A stretch of DNA of 8,806 nucleotides. It comes from Sulfurovum sp. (GTDB lineage: Bacteria; Campylobacterota; Campylobacteria; Campylobacterales; Sulfurovaceae). Where the stretch lies: contig JALVXW010000242.1 in the NCBI GenBank assembly GCA_027038155.1, positions 1 to 8,806 on the forward strand. The letters are read 5' to 3'. The notes beneath the pieces were generated by a model that saw only the letters and a program-made list of their open reading frames with translations, did not search any database and was not told the origin of the DNA. Below are positions 1 through 6,496 of this stretch, one piece after another (the stretch's first letter is position 1; every line of letters begins with the position of its first letter). The translations under genes were made by a program, and so were the position numbers.

Positions 1-1948
1 ACGAAATTTCATACAATTTAATAAGACTTTTTACCTCTGCCTTACGACCCAACCACTCCTGATAAAGTTCTGACATCTTTTTGGCACCACCGTTGGCAAG
101 TATATGCTCCTTATACCCTTTTGCTGCCTCTTTGTTAAATCCTGACTTTTCATCCAGACAGGAGAAGAAGGCATCGGCACTCAGTACTTCTGCCCATTTG
201 TAAGAGTAGTACCCTGCTGCGTAGCCTCCTGCAAAGATATGTGCAAATCCATGTTGGAATTTGTTGTATTTGGGTACAGGAAGTAAAGATGTTTTTGTTC
301 GTATGTTATCAAGCAGTGCTTGTACCTCGTCACCTTGATAGAGACTTTGATGGAGCTTGAAGTCAAAGAGTGAAAACTCTACCTGACGCAAGATGCCTAG
401 GGCTGCTTGATAGTTTTTGGTCTCTTTGATTTTTGCCATGAGTTCTGCTGAGATAGGCTCACCACTTTCATAGTGAAATCCAAAACGTTGCAAGATAGCA
501 GGCTCGTAAGCAAAGTTCTCTAAAAATTGTGAGGGAAACTCCACCACATCCCATGCTACACCGTTGATGCCACTGACTGAACGCTCTTTACATTTACCAA
601 AGAGGTGATGAATCGCATGTCCCATCTCGTGGAAAAGTGTGACTACATCATCATGACGTAGTAGTGAGGGAGTACTCTCTGTTGCAGGTGAGAAGTTGCA
701 TACCACAAAAGCAGAGGCAAGGTGTGTTTTGCCTTTGCTATCTACATAGTGCGTCTCCCAGTCATGCATCCATGCTCCACCACGCTTCTCTTTACGTGCC
801 TCAAGGTCAAAGTAGATACGCCCAGAGAGAGTGTCATCTTCAAAAATATCAAAGGCTTTGACGCATTCGTGCCATGTGGGCACATCTACAGGTTTAAATG
901 TTACACTAAAGAGTTCTGAGGCAATTTTAAGGAGTCCATTGAGGACTTTTTCTTGTACAAAATAAGGTTTGGTCATTGTGTCATCAAAGTTAAACTTCTC
1001 TTTTTTGAGTTTTTCTGAGTAGTAGCCCACATCGTAGCCTGAAAAATCTGTAATGCCATCAGTTTTTTGGGCAAAAGCTTTGAGTTCGGAGAGTTCATTT
1101 TTGGCCTGTGGCAAGGCAGCATCAGCCAAATCGTTTAAAAAACCAATGACATCTTCTTCTGAGCTGGCATCTCTTGTCTCAAGTGCATAGTGCGCATAGT
1201 TATTAAACCCAAGCAGTTTTGCTTTTTCATTTTTAAGGGCTAAAATTTGGTCAATAACCTCTGCATTTTGTGGTGCTCTTGTACTATACGCTTTTGAGAG
1301 CTCTTTTCTATACTCTCGGTTTGGTCCGTAGGTCATGTAGGCTAAGTAGCTTGGCATTTGCAGTGTAAACCTATAGAGCGTTTTGCCCTCTTTCTCTTCT
1401 TTGGCTGCCTCAATGTCGGAGTCTGGCATCCCCTTTACATCTTTGGCATCTTCGATAATAAGCTCATAGGCATTGGTGGCATCAAGCAGGTTTTGAGAGA
1501 AGGTGTTAGAGAGTTCGGAGAGTTTGAGATTGATCTCTTCTATACGTTTTTTTTCTGTTGCAGGAAGATTGATTCCAGAGAGTACAAAATCTCTAATCTC
1601 ATGAGAGATGACTGTTTTTGCCTCTTCTGAGTGGGCTTTGATGTGTTCTATTTTTTGAAACAGCTCAACATTTTGTGCCATCTCTGAGCTAAATTTAGAG
1701 AGTAGGGGCAGTGATGCCTCATACGCCTTTTGTGTCTCTTCTGAGTTCATGACAGAGTTAAGGTGAGAAAGTGGGGTAAAGAAGAGCCCTAGCTCCTCAT
1801 CTAAATCCTGTAGAGGTTTAAGGACTTTTTCGTAGCTGGTATCTTCTGATTGTGTGATGGTAGCAATGATTGTACGTTGATGATTTAAAAGAGTATCAAG
1901 CTCTTTTGGAAAAGTCTCTAAATTGTTAATGTGAAAGTTTTGAAACAT
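1..1948 (-). CDS. prlC: Oligopeptidase A-like M3 family zinc metallopeptidase (partial, C-terminus beyond window)
   Basis: This is a cytoplasmic M3A zinc oligopeptidase of the OpdA/PrlC/thimet type. The family degrades short peptides, including cleaved signal peptides and products of ATP-dependent proteases. Translation from ATG 1948-1946 stays open to the left edge, giving 649 visible residues; E. coli OpdA has about 680, so only a short tail is missing. The HEMGH zinc motif is at residues 440-444 (bases 617-631). The third ligand, Glu470 in WDVVEFPSQFLEN, sits 30 residues after the first His, the same spacing as in OpdA. A late block reading FAGGYAAGYYSYKWAEVL is typical of M3A enzymes. The start follows the transporter stop by 17 bp with only a weak GGA-containing ribosome site, so the gene is probably the distal member of the mla operon. 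The identification is secure; the exact in vivo substrates are unknown. Confidence 0.93.
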   Translation of the reverse strand, partial: MFQNFHINNLETFPKELDTLLNHQRTIIATITQSEDTSYEKVLKPLQDLDEELGLFFTPLSHLNSVMNSEETQKAYEASLPLLSKFSSEMAQNVELFQKIEHIKAHSEEAKTVISHEIRDFVLSGINLPATEKKRIEEINLKLSELSNTFSQNLLDATNAYELIIEDAKDVKGMPDSDIEAAKEEKEGKTLYRFTLQMPSYLAYMTYGPNREYRKELSKAYSTRAPQNAEVIDQILALKNEKAKLLGFNNYAHYALETRDASSEEDVIGFLNDLADAALPQAKNELSELKAFAQKTDGITDFSGYDVGYYSEKLKKEKFNFDDTMTKPYFVQEKVLNGLLKIASELFSVTFKPVDVPTWHECVKAFDIFEDDTLSGRIYFDLEARKEKRGGAWMHDWETHYVDSKGKTHLASAFVVCNFSPATESTPSLLRHDDVVTLFHEMGHAIHHLFGKCKERSVSGINGVAWDVVEFPSQFLENFAYEPAILQRFGFHYESGEPISAELMAKIKETKNYQAALGILRQVEFSLFDFKLHQSLYQGDEVQALLDNIRTKTSLLPVPKYNKFQHGFAHIFAGGYAAGYYSYKWAEVLSADAFFSCLDEKSGFNKEAAKGYKEHILANGGAKKMSELYQEWLGRKAEVKSLIKLYEIS

Positions 1949-1965
1949 TGTATTCTGTCCATAGA

Positions 1966-4455
1966 TTAATTTTTGTTGATTGTATCATTTTTTGCTAATG
2001 GTTGTATGAATAAAAGAAGTTTAGGAAGCAAAATAAGATTGGAGATAAGTGCTGCTGCCATCACAAGCATGGTCAGTAACCCAAAATAGATAGTGGGTAT
2101 CAAATTGGAGAGTGTTAAAATGGAAAAACCGATAATAACGGTTGCAGAGGTATAGATTATGGCATTTCCAAGACTCTCATTGGTCTGCTCTATGGCACTA
2201 AAATAGTCTGCACCTTTGTGTAACTCCTCTTTAAAACGGTGAATATAGTGAATGGTATCATCTACCCCTATCCCCATAGCAATGGCGGCAATGGTAATGG
2301 TCATAATATCCAGTGGTATCTGAAGCCACCCCATAAAACCAAAGATAATACCAATAGGTACCATATTGACCCCTAATGCAACAAGCGTAAGGGCAAATGA
2401 GCGAAAGAGTACAAGAAACATCAAAGAGAGAATGAGCAGTACAAAGCTCAGTGTCGTAATTTGGGATTGAAAGAGAGACTGAAGCATATTGTTGTAGATC
2501 ACCATAAGGTTGGTAAGTCTAAACTGGACAACATCAGGGTTGAGTGTTGCATGAAGATGTGCTTTGATTTTTTGTAGTAAATCATTTCGTCTTAGCCCCT
2601 CATTGGAGTCTTTGATACGTGCTGAAAAACGTACTTGATTGTGAGCAATATTGACATACGGAGAGAGGATAATCTCTTTGTATTTTTGTGGAAGTTTATT
2701 GTAAAGCAGGGCTATCTCTATGCTGTCTAGCGGCTTGTTTTTGTTGAGAATTTTCCCTGTATCAAGCAGTGTAGCAAAAGAGCGTACATCTCCTGTATCT
2801 TTAAGCCCATAAAGGTAGTCGTGGACTTGATGAATAATAGCAATTTTTTCATCTGTAAACCAGTACTGCTCTTGATTGGAGGTGTCATCAAACTCATCAT
2901 CAAAGGAGTCCTCCTCCTCACTCTCATCTACACTGGAGCTTGCAGCAGGAGGCTCTTCAGAAAAGGTAAGCACTACATCCAGTGGCGTGGTACCACCTAG
3001 CTCTTGGTCGATGATTTTCATCCCTTGATAGATATGGGTATCTTTTTTAAAATAGTTAATAAAAGAGTTCTCCACAATAAGTCTGGATGCACCAGTAAGA
3101 CTAAAGAGTACCAAAAGAAGTGTGGTGATATAGATAGCTTTTTTATCATGTTTGACAATTTTGGTTGTAAACTTTGAGAGAGTAAATGTCTGTTTTGTGG
3201 GTGCTGTAGGTTTTGTTTTTGGTAAAAGCATTACAAGAGCAGGAAAGAGAATAAACGAGATAAGGAATGACAAAACAATCCCTGCTGACATCATCCAGCC
3301 TAGATTGATGACAGGATAAATATGTGAAAAAAGAAGCGATGAAAAACCTGCAATGGTTGTGATAATGGCAAAAAATGTAGGGGTTGCTTTAGAGAGCATC
3401 GTAAGAAGAATCATACGTTTTTTAGAGGCGTGAGGGTATCTGCTTAGAAGCTCTTCATGTCGCACAATAAGATGCAAAATAATAGAGATAGTAATAATCA
3501 GTTGCAAGGCAATAAAGTTAGATGAGATAATTGTAATCTCCCAGCCCCAATAGCCCAATAAAGAGGTAATAGCAACCACAGAGAGTGTACAGATAAGAAT
3601 TGGGACAAAGACCCATCGTGGTTTTTTGAAGACAATGCCCAATACAACAATAAGCAAGAGTATCAAGATGCTGCCATAGGTGGCAAGGTCACTCTTGACA
3701 TAGTCCACAATATCGTTGGCTATCATCTGTACACCACCCAGATAGAGTGTGGCACTGTTTTGGTATTTTTGAATGATGTGGCGAATGTTATGTATATTCT
3801 CATTTACCTTTTTGCGTTGTATATCTCTGTGTTGTTTAAATTTTTTATTGACCTCTTGAAGTGTTTGCTCTTCTTTTTGGGTGAGTGTATGGGTATGTTT
3901 TTTTGCTAAAAGTGCTTTTCTTTGGGCTTGCAATGTGTCATATTGTGTATCTTTTGCAAGGTGTATCACCACTGAAGAGATGGTAAATGTTTTATTGACT
4001 AAACTGTCTTTGTAGAGAGGACTGGTTAAAAATTCATGTTTTGCCAATGTTTTGTTTATCTCGTCGGTTTGCAGTGTTCGTGTGTGGTGCAACAAAGAGT
4101 CCATATCGGTCAATGGAGAGTAGAGCAGTGGCACATTGAGCAAAGAGTCCACTGAGGTAACCATAGGAAGTGCTTCGAGGTCGTGGGTTAAAGCATTAAG
4201 GGTTGAGAGACTTTTGTTGCTTAAGAGTGCATCTTTGGGTTTGTAGGCGAGTACCAATATATCATCAGTGGTAAATCTTTTCTCTATAGTACGTAAAAAA
4301 GCCAAATCTTTATCACCATCAAGTAGCAGTGTCTCGGCACTTGCATCTATCTCTAATTTTGTGACATTGGTGCCAAATCCACCAATAAACAGAAGGATGA
4401 GTATTGAAACAAGAAGAGGATATTTTAAAATAAAATGTTGATAGAGTTTTTGCAT
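1966..4455 (-). CDS. RND/MMPL-superfamily inner-membrane transporter of the mla operon
   Basis: This is a large two-fold-repeat RND (MMPL, COG1033-like) permease of 829 aa, shorter than AcrB-type drug pumps (about 1,000 aa). Hydrophobicity gives TM1 at about 13-28, a periplasmic loop at 30-255, TM2-6 within 260-409, a cytoplasmic linker, TM7 at about 439-456, a second periplasmic loop at 460-665, and TM8-12 within 667-816. The second repeat has the RND signature GIGVDD followed by TIHYIHRF (residues 728 onward). The matching place in repeat one reads ITISIILHLIVRHEE and has no Asp. Loop one has a Lys/His-rich helical stretch (about 176-231). Loop two has a strongly acidic stretch (about 506-530). 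I prefer ATG 4455; an in-frame GTG at 4470 adds five residues but lacks a ribosome site. Its position 18 bp after mlaC suggests that it passes lipid to or from MlaC, driven by proton motive force. That role is inference; the superfamily call is firm. Confidence 0.88.
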   Translation of the reverse strand: MQKLYQHFILKYPLLVSILILLFIGGFGTNVTKLEIDASAETLLLDGDKDLAFLRTIEKRFTTDDILVLAYKPKDALLSNKSLSTLNALTHDLEALPMVTSVDSLLNVPLLYSPLTDMDSLLHHTRTLQTDEINKTLAKHEFLTSPLYKDSLVNKTFTISSVVIHLAKDTQYDTLQAQRKALLAKKHTHTLTQKEEQTLQEVNKKFKQHRDIQRKKVNENIHNIRHIIQKYQNSATLYLGGVQMIANDIVDYVKSDLATYGSILILLLIVVLGIVFKKPRWVFVPILICTLSVVAITSLLGYWGWEITIISSNFIALQLIITISIILHLIVRHEELLSRYPHASKKRMILLTMLSKATPTFFAIITTIAGFSSLLFSHIYPVINLGWMMSAGIVLSFLISFILFPALVMLLPKTKPTAPTKQTFTLSKFTTKIVKHDKKAIYITTLLLVLFSLTGASRLIVENSFINYFKKDTHIYQGMKIIDQELGGTTPLDVVLTFSEEPPAASSSVDESEEEDSFDDEFDDTSNQEQYWFTDEKIAIIHQVHDYLYGLKDTGDVRSFATLLDTGKILNKNKPLDSIEIALLYNKLPQKYKEIILSPYVNIAHNQVRFSARIKDSNEGLRRNDLLQKIKAHLHATLNPDVVQFRLTNLMVIYNNMLQSLFQSQITTLSFVLLILSLMFLVLFRSFALTLVALGVNMVPIGIIFGFMGWLQIPLDIMTITIAAIAMGIGVDDTIHYIHRFKEELHKGADYFSAIEQTNESLGNAIIYTSATVIIGFSILTLSNLIPTIYFGLLTMLVMAAALISNLILLPKLLLFIQPLAKNDTINKN

Positions 4456-4473
4456 AAAGTTAGTACCCACTCA

Positions 4474-5043
4474 TTAGATTTTGAGTGAGTCAAGAAGTGC
4501 TTGAAAAGATTTGGTTTTTAAAAACGCAGCGAACTGTTTGCGGTATGTCTGCATCACACTTACACCTGCAAGGTTGACATCATAGATATACCATTGATTG
4601 GTATGTTTTTTCTTGAAAAAAGAGTTCACTATTTTATAGGTTTCATTGTTGCCGATAATTTTTGTTGTCAGTTTAATACGGTTTTTTTTCACCTTTTTAG
4701 GAGCTTCTACAACGACTTTTTGGTTTTTGTAGAGTTTAAGCTTATCAATATAGGAGTGTTTCATCTTTTTTTCAAACCGTTTTGTAAATGTCTCTTTCTC
4801 CGCTTTGCTTAGTTTTTTCCACTCTTTGCCTAAGGCGATTTTTGCCATAGTCTTATAGGAAAAAACAGGGTCAACAATCTTGATACATCTCTTCTCTTTC
4901 TCTCGCATGGAGAGTGATTTGTCTTTGAGTATTTTTGTCATCTGTTTGGTTTTTTGTGCCATGACCGATTGGATATTTTGCTCTTCTATGGCATGGGCAC
5001 CTACTACTATGATTGCAAGTAGCAACAATAATTTTTTAAACAT
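4474..5043 (-). CDS. mlaC: MlaC/Ttg2D-family periplasmic phospholipid-binding protein
   Basis: The protein has 189 aa. It starts with a signal peptide (KK, then a hydrophobic stretch) and a probable cleavage after AHA, residues 16-18. The mature part matches the MlaC family (formerly 'toluene tolerance Ttg2D'). Recognisable blocks are VDPVFSYKTMAKIALGKEWKKLS (split here as VDPVFSYKTMAKIALG and KEWKKLS, about 57-80) and, near the C-terminus, WYIYDVNLAGVSVMQTYRKQF in two parts: WYIYDVNLAGVSVM and QTYRKQF. MlaC proteins carry a phospholipid between outer- and inner-membrane complexes. The mature chain is unusually basic, with about 42 Lys/Arg against about 15 Asp/Glu. It begins 9 bp after the mlaA stop with a strong AAGGAG site, and the transporter gene follows directly. 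The family call is solid; the direction of lipid movement cannot be read from sequence. Confidence 0.92.
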   Translation of the reverse strand: MFKKLLLLLAIIVVGAHAIEEQNIQSVMAQKTKQMTKILKDKSLSMREKEKRCIKIVDPVFSYKTMAKIALGKEWKKLSKAEKETFTKRFEKKMKHSYIDKLKLYKNQKVVVEAPKKVKKNRIKLTTKIIGNNETYKIVNSFFKKKHTNQWYIYDVNLAGVSVMQTYRKQFAAFLKTKSFQALLDSLKI

Positions 5044-5048
5044 CTTCT

Positions 5049-5054
5049 CTCCTT
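5049..5054 (-). promoter_or_regulatory. Ribosome binding site of mlaC overlapping the mlaA stop codon
   Basis: Read on the minus strand, the junction is TAAGGAGAGAAGATG. The mlaA stop TAA shares its last two bases with a perfect AAGGAG Shine-Dalgarno core, five bases before the mlaC ATG. Ribosomes ending mlaA therefore stand on the mlaC initiation site, which suggests translational coupling and fixes the mlaC start. Confidence 0.8.
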
Positions 5055-5850
5055 ATTCTTCTATCTCAGAAGTACGTTTTTGTTCATAGATATCTCTTAA
5101 AAATGGATAGAGATCTATGGCATCTTTTTTTAGACTTTCGTATGCACCTAAGTGTAACGCATTTTTGTTAACCATTTTAAAACCATAAATTCCCGCAGAT
5201 TGTAGATAGTTTTGGGGTATCCTTAGCTCTTTTAGTGCCTTGTCATACATTAATGGTGAGAGATAGCCATCACCTACCAATCCAATGATATCACGTATAT
5301 TGGAGGGGCCTATAAAAGGTAAGACCACATGGTATCCTGCTCCTACACCATAATATCCAAGTGTCTGTCCAAAATCTTCATTGTGTGCAGGTATATGCAT
5401 GATAGTCGAAGCGGGGTTAAAGATACCACCTATACCTAGAGTACTATTGGCAATAAAGCGTTCTAACTCATCTGCACTGTATTGTAGTTTACCTTGCAAG
5501 AGCGTGTTGGTAAAGCGTATAGGAAACTCTATATTGTGTATAAAGTTGGAGATACCAAGACGTAAGACTTCAGGAAAAACAGTGGCATAACCTTTTGAAA
5601 TGGGGTCGGCAAGGTAGATAAAAAGTGTGTCATTGAATGATGTCATAAAACGATTATAGCCAGAGAGTGGGTCATCTTTTACGGTGTCCTGCTCTTGTGT
5701 AAATTCGTCATCAAAATTTTCTGTATCTTCTTCTGACTCTTTTTTTGTCTCTACTTGAAGAGTCTTTTTTGATGAAATAGTTATTTGATTGGTGCTACAC
5801 CCCTGAAAAGAGATAATCAGCAAGATAGATAACAGATAGTATAATCTCAT
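5053..5850 (-). CDS. mlaA: MlaA/VacJ-family outer-membrane lipoprotein
   Basis: The 265-aa lipoprotein has a short hydrophobic leader ending in FQGC. Cys18 is the probable lipidation site and Ser19 at +2 fits outer-membrane sorting. The lipobox is imperfect, with Phe where Leu is usual. Residues about 30-58 form a charged, low-complexity linker rich in Glu/Asp (ESEED, FDDEF). The MlaA domain then runs from DPLSGYNRFM (60-69) through RFIANSTLGIGGIFNPA (131-147) and FGQTLGYYGVGAGYHVVLP (160-178) to RDIIGLVGDGYLSP, all typical of VacJ/MlaA. In studied bacteria MlaA removes mislocalised phospholipid from the outer leaflet of the outer membrane and hands it to MlaC. This is the first gene of its operon, with GAGGA (5856-5860) five bases before the ATG and an extended -10 sequence about 30 bp upstream. 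The absence of an ABC-type Mla permease nearby is notable. Confidence 0.94.
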   Translation of the reverse strand: MRLYYLLSILLIISFQGCSTNQITISSKKTLQVETKKESEEDTENFDDEFTQEQDTVKDDPLSGYNRFMTSFNDTLFIYLADPISKGYATVFPEVLRLGISNFIHNIEFPIRFTNTLLQGKLQYSADELERFIANSTLGIGGIFNPASTIMHIPAHNEDFGQTLGYYGVGAGYHVVLPFIGPSNIRDIIGLVGDGYLSPLMYDKALKELRIPQNYLQSAGIYGFKMVNKNALHLGAYESLKKDAIDLYPFLRDIYEQKRTSEIEE

Positions 5851-5877
5851 GGAAATCCTCTTTTAAAAATTATAATC

Positions 5878-5886
5878 ATTATAACA
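5878..5886 (-). promoter_or_regulatory. Probable sigma-70 extended -10 promoter of the mlaA-mlaC-RND-prlC operon
   Basis: The minus strand reads TGTTATAAT, a consensus -10 hexamer with the TGn extension. Transcription would start near 5871, leaving about 20 bases of leader that contain the GAGGA ribosome site. There is no convincing -35 at 17 bp, which is normal for Campylobacterota vegetative promoters. A second TATAAT on the same strand (5869-5874) is too close to the start codon to be preferred. Confidence 0.55.
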
Positions 5887-5991
5887 TTTTTGTATAAAAT
5901 ATTTGTCTCTTATTCTTATGAAAAATACATTTATAATGTAAAATATATAGAAAAAAGGCTTTATTTTTACCACTGTTTACCTTAGCAGTAG

Positions 5992-5997
5992 TATAAT
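5992..5997 (+). promoter_or_regulatory. Candidate -10 hexamer for the rplI-hslV-hslU-era operon
   Basis: There is a perfect TATAAT at 5992-5997, which would start transcripts near 6004 and give a leader of about 50 bases. Two alternatives face the same way: TATAAT at 5932-5937, and TAAAAT at 6013-6018 preceded by TGT (an extended -10 form). No convincing -35 accompanies any of them, and sequence alone cannot rank them. Confidence 0.45.
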
Positions 5998-6041
5998 TTG
6001 GCATAATTTTGTTAAAATCATAACAATATATAAAACTAAGT

Positions 6042-6045
6042 AAGG
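6042..6045 (+). promoter_or_regulatory. Ribosome binding site of rplI
   Basis: AAGG lies seven bases before the ATG at 6053, within TAAGGTAAAACA. It supports the chosen rplI start. The same bases can pair with TGTTTACCTTA at 5974-5984 if the transcript begins far enough upstream. Confidence 0.65.
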
Positions 6046-6052
6046 TAAAACA

Positions 6053-6496
6053 ATGAAAGTACTCTTAATAAAAGACGTTAAAACACTGGGTAAAGCAGGT
6101 GAAATCAAAGAGGTAAAAGATGGCTATGGTCAGAATTTTTTGATAGCAAAAGGTTTGGCCAAACTGGCAACACCTGATGTCGTAGAAAACTGGCAAGCAG
6201 AACAGGCACGTAAAGCACAGGAGCTTAAAGAGGAACTTGCCCGCCTTGAAACAGAAAAAATAACCCTTGAAAAGTCTGAAATAAAGATAGAAAAAACCAA
6301 AGCACCAGTAGGGATTAAGGGGTCAGTTGGAAACGCAGATATCGCTGAAGCGATTGCCAAGCAGCTCAAGATTAAGGTAGACAAGAAACATATTAACCTC
6401 AAAAAAGCCCTAAAATCAGAAGGTGTACACCCTATAGATATCAAACTAGGACATGGTATTCATGCCACACTCAAAGTCAATGTGGTAGCAGTCTAA
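6053..6496 (+). CDS. rplI: Ribosomal protein bL9
   Basis: The protein has 147 aa, the usual L9 length. It binds 23S rRNA near the base of the L1 stalk and projects from the 50S subunit, helping translation fidelity. The N-terminal RNA-binding domain (about 1-50) opens MKVLLIKDVKTLGKAGE and continues VKDGYGQNFLIAKGLA, the L9 signature. A long charged helix follows (about 50-78, rich in Ala, Glu, Lys and Arg), then the C-terminal domain (about 80-147) with IKGSVGNADIAEAI and a terminal beta strand. The start is supported by AAGG seven bases upstream. The stop TAA shares its final A with the hslV ATG (TAATG), so the two are probably translationally coupled. This is the first gene of the rightward operon. 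Confidence 0.97.
   Translation: MKVLLIKDVKTLGKAGEIKEVKDGYGQNFLIAKGLAKLATPDVVENWQAEQARKAQELKEELARLETEKITLEKSEIKIEKTKAPVGIKGSVGNADIAEAIAKQLKIKVDKKHINLKKALKSEGVHPIDIKLGHGIHATLKVNVVAV

Larger units (their letters stand above)
5851..6052. other. Divergent AT-rich intergenic promoter region between mlaA and rplI
   Basis: The 202 bp separate the two divergent operons and contain no plausible ORF or RNA gene. They hold the mlaA -10 element, at least three -10-like hexamers facing rplI (near 5932, 5992 and 6013), and an 11-bp inverted repeat whose right arm covers the rplI ribosome site. No rho-independent terminator is expected or seen between divergent genes. Confidence 0.75.
5974..6052 (+). repeat. 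Inverted repeat spanning the rplI leader and its ribosome site
   Basis: The left arm TGTTTACCTTA (5974-5984) is the reverse complement of TAAGGTAAAACA (6041-6052) apart from one bulged A. That makes 11 base pairs with about 56 bases between the arms. The right arm contains the Shine-Dalgarno core and runs up to the ATG. An accidental match is possible in AT-rich DNA. Confidence 0.35.

Noticed and set aside
664..1630. Several short plus-strand frames across the peptidase gene
   Set aside because: The minus-strand frame is continuous and has full M3 peptidase motifs, so these plus-strand frames are shadows.
1966..4455. AcrB-type multidrug efflux pump
   Set aside because: The protein is about 200 residues too short and has no adjacent membrane-fusion or TolC partner. 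Its GIGVDD motif and operon fit MMPL/COG1033 lipid-type RND proteins instead.
4594..4812. Antisense reading frame opposite mlaC (72 aa)
   Set aside because: It lies wholly within mlaC on the other strand, is rich in Phe/Leu from complementing Lys codons, and has no ribosome site or recognisable domain.
6130..6444. Minus-strand frame opposite rplI (104 aa)
   Set aside because: It is a shadow of the L9 gene, ending at the same conserved codons, with no independent start signals.
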